Under the pieces are notes generated by a model. The model made no database searches and was not told the origin of the DNA. It saw only the letters and a program-made list of their open reading frames with translations. Below are positions 18,110 to 28,202 of a DNA stretch of 64,000 nt, in pieces. Both the position numbers and the translations under genes were made by a program. Numbering within the stretch: position 1 is the first letter of the stretch; every line of letters begins with the position of its first letter. Source of the DNA: UBA5868 sp964482025 (GTDB lineage Bacteria > Pseudomonadota > Gammaproteobacteria > Pseudomonadales > Cellvibrionaceae); assembly GCA_964482025.1 (NCBI GenBank), contig CAYZVN010000001.1, forward strand, positions 1 through 64,000, written 5' to 3'.

Positions 18110-21100
18110 TTACTCACCGCGATTGCGAAAACTGGTCAATAGGCTGTTGAGGCTTGCCGCTTTCGGTTTAACCAGCCAGAAACTGCCGATGTAGCGACCA
18201 AAGTTGTCCAACAATTCCTGCCCCCAAGCACTGCCCGTCTCCTCAACAAATTCACGAATAATGCCGCGCAGATGGTTGCGGTGAGCTTCTAGCTGCTCGG
18301 TGTTGATACGGGTAATGTCCACCAACTCGTGGTTGTAGCGATCGACGAAGCGGTTGTTGCGATCCAGCACATAGGCAAAGCCGCCGGTCATGCCGGCACC
18401 GAAATTCACTCCGGTATCACCCAGCACTGTCACCACACCACCGGTCATATATTCGCAGCAGTGATCACCCGCACCTTCCACCACCACATGGGCGCCCGAG
18501 TTGCGCACGGCGCAGCGCTCGCCCGCTTGACCGGCCGCGAACAGCTTGCCGCCGGTGGCGCCGTAGAGGCAGGTATTGCCGATAATGGTCGTGTCCTGAC
18601 TGGCAAAACTGGAGTTGCGCGGCGGGCGGATCACAATCTTGCCGCCGGCCATGCCTTTGCCGACGTAATCATTAGCGTCGCCCTCGAGGTACAGCTCCAG
18701 GCCACCGGCATTCCACACGCCAAAACTCTGCCCCGCGACACCCTGGAAGTGGATGCGAATGGGGGCATCTTCCATTCCGGTATCGCCGTGGTGTTTGGCA
18801 ATTTCACCGCTGATGCGCGCACCTATAGAGCGGTCGCAGTTGGTGATGGTGTAGTTAAACTCGCCGCCGGTTTTGGCTTCGATGGCGGGCAGTATGTCGG
18901 CGATCATGCGCTCGGCCATCAAGCCGCGATCAAAGGGCTCGTTGCGGGCGACACCGCAAAACTGGGGTTTGCTGCACAGCAAATCGTCGGTGTACACGAT
19001 CGGCCCCAAATCGAGTTTGGCCTGACGCGCAGTTTCGCCTTCGACCACTTCGAGCAGGTCCACCCGGCCAATCAACTCGCGCAGTGAGCGAACCCCGAGA
19101 AGCGCCATCCACTCGCGGGTTTCCTGGGCGACAAAGGTGAAGAAGTTCTTCACCATCTCGACGGTCCCGATATAGTGATCTCGGCGCAGCCGGTCCTGCT
19201 GAGTTGCCACCCCTGTGGCGCAGTTATTGAGGTGGCAGATACGCAGGTACTTGCAGCCCAAGGCGACCATAGGCGCAGTGCCAAAACCAAAACTTTCCGC
19301 GCCCAAAATTGCGGCTTTGACAACGTCGAGACCCGTTTTCAGACCGCCATCGGTCTGTACGCGCACCTTGTCGCGCAAGTCGTTGGCGCAGAGGGTCTGG
19401 TGGGTTTCTGACAGGCCCAACTCCCACGGCGATCCCGCGTAGCGAATCGAGGTAAGGGGGCTGGCGGCAGTGCCGCCGTCATAGCCCGAAATGGTGATCA
19501 GATCCGCGTAGGCTTTCGCGACCCCGGCGGCAATGGTCCCCACTCCAGGGCGGGAGACTAACTTTACGGAAACCAGCGCCTGGGGATTGACTTGCTTTAA
19601 GTCGAAAATCAGCTGCGCCAAATCTTCAATCGAGTAAATATCGTGATGTGGCGGCGGCGAAATTAGGGTGACACCCGGCACCGAGTAGCGCAATCGGGCA
19701 ATAAGTGCGTTGACCTTGCCGCCGGGCAACTGCCCACCTTCGCCCGGTTTGGCGCCTTGGGCGATTTTGATTTGCAGCACTTCGGCGTTGACCAGATAGG
19801 CCGGCGTTACGCCAAAGCGGCCAGAGGCGACCTGCTTGATTTTGGAGACCTTGACGGTGCCGTAGCGCGCAGGATCTTCGCCGCCTTCGCCGCTGTTAGA
19901 GCGACCGCCGAGACTGTTCATGGCTTCCGCCAAAGCCTCGTGCGCCTCTGGAGATAAGGCGCCCAAAGACATACCGGCAGAATCGAAGGATTTGAATAAA
20001 GCTTCCACCGGCTCAACCTGATCCAACGGAATGGGGGTAATGTCGGCGCGAATTTTCAGCAGGTCGCGCAAGGTTGCCACCGGACGGTTGTTGACCAGCG
20101 CAGCGTAATCGCGCCAAGTGGCATAGTCGCCGCTTTGCACCGCAGCGTGCAGTGTTTGCACGACATCGGGGTTGTAGGCGTGATACTCCTGCCCGTGCAC
20201 ATACTTGAGCAGCCCCCCATGGCTAATCGGCTTGCGGGCTTTTTGCGCGAGGGCCGCCAGCTCTTTTTGATCCGCCTCAAGGTCGTCAAAATCCGTTCCC
20301 TGAATCCGGCTGGGCGTCCCCGCAAAACAGGTCGTCACAACTTGCTCACTGAGGCCGATCGCCTCAAAGAGTTGCGCCCCCCGATAGGACGCCACCGTGG
20401 AAATACCCATTTTGGAGAGGATTTTAAGCAGTCCCTTCTCGATCCCTTTCACATAATTTTTGTAGGCGGTGTTGATATCCACCAACAAATCGCCCGCTTC
20501 TACCAAGTGATTGATGATGTAGTAGCTCAGATAGGGGTAAACCGCCGTAGCGCCGTAGCCGATCAGGGCCGCAAGGTGATGTGGATCGCGGGCAGTGGCG
20601 GTCTCGACAATAATATTGGCATCGCAGCGCAGTCCCTCGCGAGTGAGGCTGTGATGGACGGCACCGGTGGCCAAAAGCGCATGAATCGGCAGCACACCAT
20701 GGGTGAAACCCAAGTCCGACAGCACGATCAACACCTCCCCACGGCGCACGCCCGCGCTCACATCGGCGACCAGATCCGCAAGCGCTTGCTCAAGGTTCTT
20801 TACGCTGGGGTCGTATTGCAGACTGTATCGGCCTATAGCGTAGCGATTTGGGTCCACCGCCATAAGCGAGCGGTACTTGGCCGGTGACAGCACCGGGCTG
20901 CTGAGGATAATCCGTTCGGCGTGATCTTCGGTTTCGGTAAATACCGGCTGCTCGCGGCCCAAGCAGGTTTCCAGTGACATGACGATCGCCTCCCGCAAGG
21001 GGTCGATCGGCGGGTTGGTGACCTGCGCAAATTGCTGGCGGAAATAGTCGTACAGCACCCGGTGCTTTCGCGACAGCACCGCCATGGGCGTGTCATCTCC

Positions 21101-22558
21101 CATAGAGCCAACCGCTTCCTGGCCCGACTCAGCCAGCGGACGCACCACTTGGTCACACTCCTCGAAGGTGGCGTGGTACATCTTCATGTAGGCTTTGACT
21201 TCTTCCGAGGTCAGACCATTTTCAGCAACATCTACCGCCAAGCTGGACTCGATGCGCACGGCACGCTTTTTCAACCATTCTTGGTATGGGCGAGTCTTCT
21301 TAAGTTGCTCGTCGATATCCGCCGTGTGATGCAATTGTCCGGTATGAGTGTCCACGGAGAGGATTTGGCCGGGGCCCAAGCGTCCTTTGGCGACAACATT
21401 CTCGGGGGCGTAGCGATAAACACCGATTTCCGAGGCGACCGTAATGACATCGTCCTTGGTAATCACCCAGCGGGACGGGCGCAAGCCGTTGCGGTCCAGT
21501 GTGCAGACCGCGTAGCGACCATCGGTGATCACCAGACCGGCGGGGCCATCCCAAGGCTCTATGTGCATAGAGTTGTATTCGTAGAAGGCCTTGAGGTTCT
21601 CATCCATGGTCTCCACATTCTGCCAGGCCGGCGGTACCAGCATGCGGATTGCTTTGTGCAGATCCATGCCGCCGGTCAACAGCACCTCCAACATATTATC
21701 GAGGCTCGATGAGTCGGAGCCCTCGCTATTTACGAGGGGCGAGATTTCCTGAAGGTTGGGGAAATATTCGTTTTGGAACTTCGCGGTGCGCGCCACCGCC
21801 CAATTGCGGTTGCCTGTTACCGTGTTGATCTCACCGTTGTGAGCCAACATGCGGAACGGTTGTGCCAGCGGCCAGCGAGGCATGGTATTGGTGGAAAAAC
21901 GCTGGTGAAATACGCAGATAGCGGTCGCTAGGTTCTCATCGGCCAAATCCGGATAAAAGCGCGGCAAATCCACCGGCATCATCAGGCCTTTGTAGGAAAG
22001 TACGGTGGCAGACAAGCTAGCGACATAGAACGCCGTGTCGCCGGCCAAGCGCTTCTCAGCCAAACGGCGCGCGATAAACAGCTTGGCATTGAGTTCGTGA
22101 TCACTCACCGCGTCACTGTTGATGAACACGTGATAGAAATCCGGGACACTGCTGCGGGCGATTGGCCCCAAGCAGCTTTCGTCGGTCGGCAGTTTGCGCC
22201 AGCCGATATTCGTCAGCCCTTGGCTAGCCAGCGCCTCGGCCATGACATTCTGAGCCTGGGCGCACAGGTCCGCATCGCGGCTCATCATAATGGCGCCGAC
22301 GCCGTAGCGTTGCGACAGCGGAAAGTCGGCGTCGCGCTCGGCCACCAAGCGCAAAAACGCATCGGGCTTTTGTATCAATAATCCACAACCATCACCGGTC
22401 TTGCCGTCTGCTGCAATACCACCGCGATGGGTCATGCACGTCAGAGCTTCGATTCCGGTTTTCAACAATTTATGACTGGGCCGGCCCTTGAGATGGGCAA
22501 TCAAACCAAAGCCGCAGTTGTCTTTAAACTCGTCTAACCGGTAGAGACCTGTATTCAT
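18110..22558 (-). CDS. gltB: Glutamate synthase large subunit
   Basis: Transfers the glutamine amide to 2-oxoglutarate, giving two glutamates. Starting at ATG 22558 the protein is 1482 residues and begins MNTGLYRLDEFKDNCGFGL; Cys15 is the expected N-terminal nucleophile after propeptide removal. A longer in-frame start at 22666 lies closer to the damX terminator and adds non-conserved residues. Domains in order: class II amidotransferase (15 to about 400), central domain, FMN-binding synthase domain with the 3Fe-4S cysteines in CKYLRICHLNNCATG, and the C-terminal glycine-repeat GXGXG domain. The conserved LISPPPHHDIYSIEDL segment is intact. Confidence 0.96.
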   Translation of the reverse strand: MNTGLYRLDEFKDNCGFGLIAHLKGRPSHKLLKTGIEALTCMTHRGGIAADGKTGDGCGLLIQKPDAFLRLVAERDADFPLSQRYGVGAIMMSRDADLCAQAQNVMAEALASQGLTNIGWRKLPTDESCLGPIARSSVPDFYHVFINSDAVSDHELNAKLFIARRLAEKRLAGDTAFYVASLSATVLSYKGLMMPVDLPRFYPDLADENLATAICVFHQRFSTNTMPRWPLAQPFRMLAHNGEINTVTGNRNWAVARTAKFQNEYFPNLQEISPLVNSEGSDSSSLDNMLEVLLTGGMDLHKAIRMLVPPAWQNVETMDENLKAFYEYNSMHIEPWDGPAGLVITDGRYAVCTLDRNGLRPSRWVITKDDVITVASEIGVYRYAPENVVAKGRLGPGQILSVDTHTGQLHHTADIDEQLKKTRPYQEWLKKRAVRIESSLAVDVAENGLTSEEVKAYMKMYHATFEECDQVVRPLAESGQEAVGSMGDDTPMAVLSRKHRVLYDYFRQQFAQVTNPPIDPLREAIVMSLETCLGREQPVFTETEDHAERIILSSPVLSPAKYRSLMAVDPNRYAIGRYSLQYDPSVKNLEQALADLVADVSAGVRRGEVLIVLSDLGFTHGVLPIHALLATGAVHHSLTREGLRCDANIIVETATARDPHHLAALIGYGATAVYPYLSYYIINHLVEAGDLLVDINTAYKNYVKGIEKGLLKILSKMGISTVASYRGAQLFEAIGLSEQVVTTCFAGTPSRIQGTDFDDLEADQKELAALAQKARKPISHGGLLKYVHGQEYHAYNPDVVQTLHAAVQSGDYATWRDYAALVNNRPVATLRDLLKIRADITPIPLDQVEPVEALFKSFDSAGMSLGALSPEAHEALAEAMNSLGGRSNSGEGGEDPARYGTVKVSKIKQVASGRFGVTPAYLVNAEVLQIKIAQGAKPGEGGQLPGGKVNALIARLRYSVPGVTLISPPPHHDIYSIEDLAQLIFDLKQVNPQALVSVKLVSRPGVGTIAAGVAKAYADLITISGYDGGTAASPLTSIRYAGSPWELGLSETHQTLCANDLRDKVRVQTDGGLKTGLDVVKAAILGAESFGFGTAPMVALGCKYLRICHLNNCATGVATQQDRLRRDHYIGTVEMVKNFFTFVAQETREWMALLGVRSLRELIGRVDLLEVVEGETARQAKLDLGPIVYTDDLLCSKPQFCGVARNEPFDRGLMAERMIADILPAIEAKTGGEFNYTITNCDRSIGARISGEIAKHHGDTGMEDAPIRIHFQGVAGQSFGVWNAGGLELYLEGDANDYVGKGMAGGKIVIRPPRNSSFASQDTTIIGNTCLYGATGGKLFAAGQAGERCAVRNSGAHVVVEGAGDHCCEYMTGGVVTVLGDTGVNFGAGMTGGFAYVLDRNNRFVDRYNHELVDITRINTEQLEAHRNHLRGIIREFVEETGSAWGQELLDNFGRYIGSFWLVKPKAASLNSLLTSFRNRGE

Positions 22559-22675
22559 AGGCTGCTTCACTTCATTCGAACAAACGTTGTTAGGCGCATT
22601 CAGACGCCGCTCCTTATTGCGACAGCCGAGAATGCAAACTTGAAGTGGGTCACTGAAGACAGGCAAATCTTTCAG

Positions 22676-22706
22676 ACAAAAAAGCCCCTGACGAAAGGGG
22701 CTTGTC
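22676..22706 (-). terminator. Rho-independent terminator after damX
   Basis: On the minus strand a 7-bp stem (AAGCCCC/GGGGCTT, loop of 8) runs directly into a T tract. It lies about 75 bases past the stop of the damX-like gene and before gltB, so it probably ends the pilMNOPQ-aroK-aroB-damX transcript and makes gltBD-hemE a separate unit. Confidence 0.8.
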
Positions 22707-22781
22707 TAAAGGCCTAACATATTGGCTGGCGCCAACATATGGGCTTGTCGGATCACGCGGGGCGCTTTGTCTGCGCGCAAG

Positions 22782-24278
22782 TTACGGGGTATTGCGGAGC
22801 TCCTGATGGATCTGCTCAATTCTTTTTGGCCAAGGCCCGCCTTCCTGTTGCTGCGGTGGTAGGTTCGCTACCGCCGCCTGCGCCGAGTCCTTATCGGCGT
22901 AGAATCCTTCCACCAGGATATACAAGGCCTTGCCGTCGCGCTTCGTCCTGTAAGCGTATAAATTGGCTTTGTTGGGCTGATCGGCCACGTAGGCCGACAA
23001 CTTGTCCTCCGCACTGGCCGCCATCAATTGCAATACATAGCCATTGGGGGGCAATGACCGCAGCCGGGCCGCACCTTGTTCCGCAAAGGTCTGAGAGACC
23101 GGCGCGGAGGGTGCCGCTTGAGGCGTCGGAGCCGCATTAGCGACCGGTTGCGGTGCTGATGCAACTTCTCGGCTTGATGCTGCTCGCGGTGCTTCTGCAC
23201 TCCCCTTGTCATCGACAGTTACCACTTCACTGTGATTACGGCTATCAAGATTCGCACCAACATTAGAGTCGGTCGCGGGGGTGACTGGTTCAACAGGGCG
23301 CGAACGCGCATGATCCGACGTGCTCGATCCAGTATCGGCGGGCTCTGTAGCCGCCTGCTCGGATTTTTGAACGCGCGCCAAAGAAGGGCGAGCGGCTGCC
23401 TCAATAGGGATCACCAGAGGTTTTTTGGATCCAAAATCATCGGATAATGCTTCATTTTGGGGCGAATCCTCCGTTGTGCGCACCAAAAACGCCCAGACCA
23501 GAACACCGCATAAAATCAGGAGCGCCGCGATATGACCCATGGGCAAACCGCGCATAGAAGCGATTTTGGCCACTGCGGTGGGCGGAGGCTGAAAATCCTC
23601 AAGGAGTTCCAACGCTGCCCCCGGCAAGCCTTTCGATTGCTGCCAAATGCGCTGCACCTGCTCGAGGGTCACATGGCCGAGATTGCCCTGCTGTGCCAAC
23701 AATTGGTGCATCTCCGCAACCGAAAATACCGGCAGAGAAGCGTCGTGAACCGCGACATCCAGGACCTGTAAAGCATCGATGCGCAGTGCGAGCCCCGGCT
23801 CCGCAAACAGCACCACGTGGAGCCCCACACCGGCGTCGGCTTGCCCTTGTAAGACACTCACCAGAGCACCCAACTCGGAGTCCTTTAAGTGGTGTGCATC
23901 ATCCAGCAGCAGAACGACGCGCGAACGCTCTTTATGTAGGGTCTGAACATATTTCCGCAGGGCAACCGCGAGTTCGCCTGAAGAAGCGTTGGGATTGGGC
24001 CGCAAACCGAGTTCCGCCAGCACTTTGCTATAGAAGGCCGCCAGATCGTCATCTTGGTCTACAGTCACACCAACGGTAGTTGAACCCAGCCCAACGGCGA
24101 GCAAATGTTCGAAGAAGGCGGTTTTGCCGCCCCCGGCTTCCGCGTGAATGACTTGAATACTGTTGCCGAACTGCGCCAAGTAGATAATCTGCTGGCGCAG
24201 TCCCTGCCAGCTCGGTGGAAGTACCAGCTCCCCCTCCGTCGGCCCGGCGGAATCGTCGAAATCGTTTAAGTCGGACAT
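22782..24278 (-). CDS. damX: AAA ATPase with C-terminal SPOR domain (DamX-like)
   Basis: A 498-residue protein with an ExeA-like ATPase domain (about 20-260; Walker A AEAGGGKT at 46-53, Walker B VVLLLDDAHH), one membrane segment (HIAALLILCGVLVWAFLV), a long Ser/Ala/Pro-rich periplasmic linker and a C-terminal SPOR domain (GYVLQLMAAS...). SPOR domains bind denuded glycan strands at the septum, so a role in cell division is likely. The start ATG 24278 has GGGGAGACT in front. The position after aroK-aroB equals that of E. coli damX, which lacks a full ATPase; Pseudomonas has an AAA-SPOR protein at this locus. The gene symbol is positional; the precise function of the ATPase half is not known to me. 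Confidence 0.85.
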   Translation of the reverse strand: MSDLNDFDDSAGPTEGELVLPPSWQGLRQQIIYLAQFGNSIQVIHAEAGGGKTAFFEHLLAVGLGSTTVGVTVDQDDDLAAFYSKVLAELGLRPNPNASSGELAVALRKYVQTLHKERSRVVLLLDDAHHLKDSELGALVSVLQGQADAGVGLHVVLFAEPGLALRIDALQVLDVAVHDASLPVFSVAEMHQLLAQQGNLGHVTLEQVQRIWQQSKGLPGAALELLEDFQPPPTAVAKIASMRGLPMGHIAALLILCGVLVWAFLVRTTEDSPQNEALSDDFGSKKPLVIPIEAAARPSLARVQKSEQAATEPADTGSSTSDHARSRPVEPVTPATDSNVGANLDSRNHSEVVTVDDKGSAEAPRAASSREVASAPQPVANAAPTPQAAPSAPVSQTFAEQGAARLRSLPPNGYVLQLMAASAEDKLSAYVADQPNKANLYAYRTKRDGKALYILVEGFYADKDSAQAAVANLPPQQQEGGPWPKRIEQIHQELRNTP

Positions 24279-24303
24279 AGTCTCCCCAATGTCAGCTGCC
24301 GCT

Positions 24304-25401
24304 TTAAAGTTTTTGCAATTGAGAGACCAGTGCGCGCTGATCAAATTCCGACGTTACCACCGCTTTACCACAGGCCTGCAAAAGAACTAAGCGAATGCTG
24401 CCGTCCATCACCTTTTTATCGACCGCCATGTGCTGTAAAAAAGCCTCTCCCGACATGCCTTGCGGCGGTTCCACCGGCAACTTGGCTCGACGCAGCAACG
24501 CCTTTGCGCGCGTCAGCACCTCTGCCGGCAGCCAGCCGAGGTCGACCGACAATTCGCAGGCCATCGCCATGCCTGCCGCCACCGCCTCACCGTGCAACCA
24601 AGTCCCGTAGCCCATCTCGGTTTCTATGGCGTGGCCGTAGGTGTGCCCCAAATTGAGAATCGCGCGTATACCGCCTTCAAACTCATCCTGAGCAACCACG
24701 TCGGCTTTGATTTCACATGAGCGGCGAATGGCATAGCTCAGCGCTTGCGTCTCGCGATTGTTGAGAGCGTCGATATTTTCCTCTAACCAGGTAAAGAACT
24801 CCGCATCCGCAATCAAGCCGTACTTGATCACTTCCGCGAGGCCCGCCGCCAGTTCTCGCTCCGGCAAGCTGGCGAGCACATGGGTATCAATCAAGACCGC
24901 ACGAGGCTGATAGAACGCACCGATCATATTTTTTCCCAAGGGGTGGTTAACACCCGTCTTACCCCCTACAGAGGAATCCACTTGCGACAAGAGTGTGGTG
25001 GGAACTTGGATGAAATCGACGCCGCGCTGGTAAGTCGCCGCCGCAAAGCCGGCCATATCGCCTACCACACCACCGCCCAGTGCCAGCAAGGTCGTTTTGC
25101 GGTTATGCCTGTCCTGCAGTAACACATCGAAAATTTGGTTCAGAGTTTCTAAGGTTTTATAGCGCTCGCCATCCGGCAGCTGGACTACAGAAACCTGAGC
25201 TTGAGGATTTGCGCGCGCCAACAAGTCGCGGATTTTTTTCTCGTAGAGTGCGGCGACCGTCGTGTTCGTGACAATGCAAAACTGCCTGCCGGTCAAATGA
25301 GGCTGCAGTAGCTCTAACTGATCCAACACTCCAGCGCCGATAAAAATGGGGTAACTGCGGCGGTCGGAAAGATCCACCTTCAAAGTCGTTATAGAGGTCA
25401 T
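24304..25401 (-). CDS. aroB: 3-dehydroquinate synthase
   Basis: Second shikimate-pathway enzyme, converting DAHP to 3-dehydroquinate with NAD and a metal. From ATG 25401 the protein is 365 residues, normal length. Motifs: LPDGERYKTL, ALGGGVVGDMAGFAAATYQRG (nucleotide-binding glycine loop), PTTLLSQVDSSVGGKTGVNH, and the metal-binding LNLGHTYGHAIE. A GTG at 25443 with a GGCGG site would extend it by 14 non-conserved residues; the ATG fits the family better but has a poorer ribosome-binding site. It follows aroK and is 25 bp from damX. Confidence 0.96.
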   Translation of the reverse strand: MTSITTLKVDLSDRRSYPIFIGAGVLDQLELLQPHLTGRQFCIVTNTTVAALYEKKIRDLLARANPQAQVSVVQLPDGERYKTLETLNQIFDVLLQDRHNRKTTLLALGGGVVGDMAGFAAATYQRGVDFIQVPTTLLSQVDSSVGGKTGVNHPLGKNMIGAFYQPRAVLIDTHVLASLPERELAAGLAEVIKYGLIADAEFFTWLEENIDALNNRETQALSYAIRRSCEIKADVVAQDEFEGGIRAILNLGHTYGHAIETEMGYGTWLHGEAVAAGMAMACELSVDLGWLPAEVLTRAKALLRRAKLPVEPPQGMSGEAFLQHMAVDKKVMDGSIRLVLLQACGKAVVTSEFDQRALVSQLQKL

Positions 25402-25483
25402 AGCAATAGGAAGCAGGGGGAAATGGCCGGTCAGGTTAAGCACTTAACCGCCGGCAATCAAGCCGACTAAGGCCCGAGAACGA

Positions 25484-26011
25484 TCAGTGCTCGCTCTGTC
25501 GAACAGCGCCGAGCAGATGCAGTATTTGCTGAACAACCCACTTGCTGGTGCGGCCGTCCGTTTGCAATACGTGATCCGCCAAGCTGCGATAAAGTGGATC
25601 GCGCTGGCTGAGCAGTCCCTCGATACGACTGCGCGGATCCGCCACTTGAAGCAAAGGACGCTTTTTATCTTTCGCTGTGCGCGCCAAGAGCTGATCAACC
25701 GACGCCGTCAAATAGATCACTCTGCCGATGGCTTTGAGTTTCGGATGATTTTCCGGGCGCATAACGATACCGCCACCAGTGGCCACCACGTGGGACTCGA
25801 TAGCTTTCAGGTCATCTAGGATCGCCGTTTCACGGGCGCGAAATCCCGCTTCACCTTCAACGTCAAAGATCCAGGGAATATCTGCTCCGGTACGCTCTTC
25901 GATAAGGTGGTCGGTGTCAACAAAAGTGTAGGCAAGGCGGGATGCGAGATAACGTCCAACGGTAGACTTGCCGGCCCCCATGGGACCGACAAGCACGATG
26001 TTTTCTGTCAC
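25484..26011 (-). CDS. aroK: Shikimate kinase
   Basis: Phosphorylates shikimate with ATP. The 175-residue protein has Walker A GPMGAGKST near residue 9, the shikimate-binding DTDHLIEERTG, and the conserved VATGGGIVMRPEN loop. The start is GTG at 26011, two bases after the pilQ stop, so translation is likely coupled to pilQ. Linkage of aroK-aroB to the pil assembly operon is widespread in gammaproteobacteria. Confidence 0.96.
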   Translation of the reverse strand: MTENIVLVGPMGAGKSTVGRYLASRLAYTFVDTDHLIEERTGADIPWIFDVEGEAGFRARETAILDDLKAIESHVVATGGGIVMRPENHPKLKAIGRVIYLTASVDQLLARTAKDKKRPLLQVADPRSRIEGLLSQRDPLYRSLADHVLQTDGRTSKWVVQQILHLLGAVRQSEH

Positions 26012-26013
26012 GT

Positions 26014-28197
26014 TTAGTCGTCAACCCCGTTGGACATGATGCGCGGCGTGATGAAGATCAGCAGCTCACGCTTTGTCTCAGAATTCATATCGCGTCTAAA
26101 CATGCGGCCAATAACCGGGATGTCACCCAAAAATGGGATTTTGGTTTGTGATGTCAGGATATTGTTTTGGAAAATCCCACCCAAAACAACGGTCTGTCCA
26201 TCCGGCACCAGGACTTGTGTTTCAAGCTTAGTAATCTCAATGGTAGGCCCGGCAGCCGTATTCTCTCCCGGAGTGTCCTGGTTAATGATCAAATCCATAA
26301 TGATCTTGTCATCGGGCGTGATCTGCGGCGTAACATCCAGCTTTAACAAGGCTTTCTTAAAGGAAATGCTCGCGGCAACACCACCGCCGCCGCCACCACC
26401 AGCGCCTGTCGTTGCTGTAGCGTCGCGGTAGGGAATTTCAGTACCTGACTCGATGCTCGCTTTTTGTTTATCGCCCGTAATCACTTTTGGCTGACTCACA
26501 ATCTCGGCATAACCACTGTCTTCCAGAGCGGACAACTCAAGCCCCAAGAACACATTATTGCGAATGATATTCCAGGCCAGCTTACCCGCGCCCGCATTAG
26601 CAGTGCCCGTCGCGCCAAGATCAAAGAAATCGGTGGTGGTTACCGTCTCTCGACCTTGATCATCAATTTCAATATCGTCAGCAGAAAGCCGATCACCGGT
26701 AAAGATACTGCGCCCGCTTCCATCTGGAGCCCAAACGGCGCCACCAATAGCGGCCCCCAGCTCCCTACGGAAATCGTTGTTGGCAATAACGATGCGCGCT
26801 TCAATCATCACCTGGCGGATGGGAATGTCCACTTGGTCGATAATCCTTCTAAACTCGACAATTTTATCTTCGGTGTCCGTGAGGATAATGGAGTTAGTAC
26901 GCTCATCAACAATCGCGTGGCCGCGCTCAGACAGAACACTACCCGTGGCATTGCGATCTTGGCTTGCGCGCGTGGAGCCAGCTCCAGAGCGGCCATCACC
27001 ATACTGTGGAATAAACAGATCAAACAGCTCGCGCGCATTGGCGTAGCGCACCCGAATATATTCGGTTCGCAAAGGCGCAAGCTCTCGCAGTTGCTTTTGA
27101 GTTTCCAGCTCTTGACGCTCGCGCTCGGCAATCTCTGCGGCGGGCGCAACCATTAAAACATTACCAATTTGGCGCTTGTCCAGACCTTTGGTTTTCAGCA
27201 CCAAATCGAGTGCCTGATCCCAGGGCACATTGTCGAGTCGCAGCGTGATATTGCCTTTTACGGTATCGCTCGCGACGAGGTTAAGCTCGGTAACATCCGC
27301 GATCAGCTGAAGAACGCTACGCACTTCGATGTTCTGGAAATTCAAAGATAGTTTTTCACCCGTATAGGCAAATTGTGCTTTCTTCTCCTCCTGCTCTGCA
27401 CGCGTCAGCGGTTTAACGCTGATGACATATTCATTGTCCGCTTGATAGGCGAGGTAGTCATATTCGCCGGATGCTTTAATCGACAGAGATGTGCGCACGG
27501 AGTTGGCGCTGGCGGAGACCATTTTTACGGGCGTCGCAAAGTCGGTAACATCCAATTTGCGCTTCAATTCGTCGGGCAGTTCTGTCTGCATAAAGCTGAC
27601 TTCTATGCCGCCTGCAACCTCTTCTACATCAATGCTGACTCTGGGGTTGGTCAACTGCACGATGACTCGGCCTTCGCCCGCATCACCGCGACGGAAATCC
27701 ACCGAGGAAATGGCCGATTTAGAGCGGTCAAAGGTGTTTTTACTCTGGTTCGATGCAACCGCAGCCTGCGAGGCCCTGCGCTCGCTTCGCATCACATCAC
27801 TTTCCGCGATGGATCGCTCTGCGCCAACCTCGACGATAAACTCATTGCCTTCTTTGCGAGTGTTGTATGCGGAAAGCTGATCCATATTGACGATCAGTCG
27901 CGTTCTTCCACCACTGGACACCACTACCGCACTGGAGACATCACCGATGTTCATGGTGAATTTTTTCTGCGCCAGCGAATTATCTGTGTCTTCGAAATCC
28001 AGAACGATGCGCGCGGGCTTCTCGATGGTATATCCGGCAGGGTCTGACGGCAGCTCATCAAAGCGCAAACGCAACTCAACTTTTTCTCCTGGCAATTCTG
28101 CAAACTTGATGTCTTGCAATTCCGCCGCCCACGATAGCGCCGGTACAAGGCAGGCACTCAGTAGAAACCCAGCGATCTTTTTATGTTGAACAAACAT
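26014..28197 (-). CDS. pilQ: Type IV pilus secretin PilQ
   Basis: Outer-membrane secretin through which the pilus emerges (727 residues). Visible parts: signal peptide (LLSACLVPALSWA), two AMIN domains (about 25-270) that bind peptidoglycan, an STN/N0 domain beginning near LSLNFQNIEVRSVLQLIADV, an N1 domain with VRYANARELFDLF, and the C-terminal secretin with VPDGQTVVLGG and LLIFITPRI. A short glycine run (GAGGGGGGGVA) lies in the secretin region. It follows pilP by 5 bp and ends the pil part of the operon. Confidence 0.96.
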   Translation of the reverse strand: MFVQHKKIAGFLLSACLVPALSWAAELQDIKFAELPGEKVELRLRFDELPSDPAGYTIEKPARIVLDFEDTDNSLAQKKFTMNIGDVSSAVVVSSGGRTRLIVNMDQLSAYNTRKEGNEFIVEVGAERSIAESDVMRSERRASQAAVASNQSKNTFDRSKSAISSVDFRRGDAGEGRVIVQLTNPRVSIDVEEVAGGIEVSFMQTELPDELKRKLDVTDFATPVKMVSASANSVRTSLSIKASGEYDYLAYQADNEYVISVKPLTRAEQEEKKAQFAYTGEKLSLNFQNIEVRSVLQLIADVTELNLVASDTVKGNITLRLDNVPWDQALDLVLKTKGLDKRQIGNVLMVAPAAEIAERERQELETQKQLRELAPLRTEYIRVRYANARELFDLFIPQYGDGRSGAGSTRASQDRNATGSVLSERGHAIVDERTNSIILTDTEDKIVEFRRIIDQVDIPIRQVMIEARIVIANNDFRRELGAAIGGAVWAPDGSGRSIFTGDRLSADDIEIDDQGRETVTTTDFFDLGATGTANAGAGKLAWNIIRNNVFLGLELSALEDSGYAEIVSQPKVITGDKQKASIESGTEIPYRDATATTGAGGGGGGGVAASISFKKALLKLDVTPQITPDDKIIMDLIINQDTPGENTAAGPTIEITKLETQVLVPDGQTVVLGGIFQNNILTSQTKIPFLGDIPVIGRMFRRDMNSETKRELLIFITPRIMSNGVDD

Positions 28198-28202
28198 GCC
28201 AG

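Noticed and set aside
22559..22666. Longer N-terminus for GltB
   Set aside because: It would place 50 residues before the nucleophilic Cys; the shorter start matches Pseudomonas GltB.
26380..26405. CCGCCGCC tract in pilQ as a functional repeat
   Set aside because: It encodes a glycine run in the secretin loop; nothing suggests phase variation, as the unit does not disrupt the frame.
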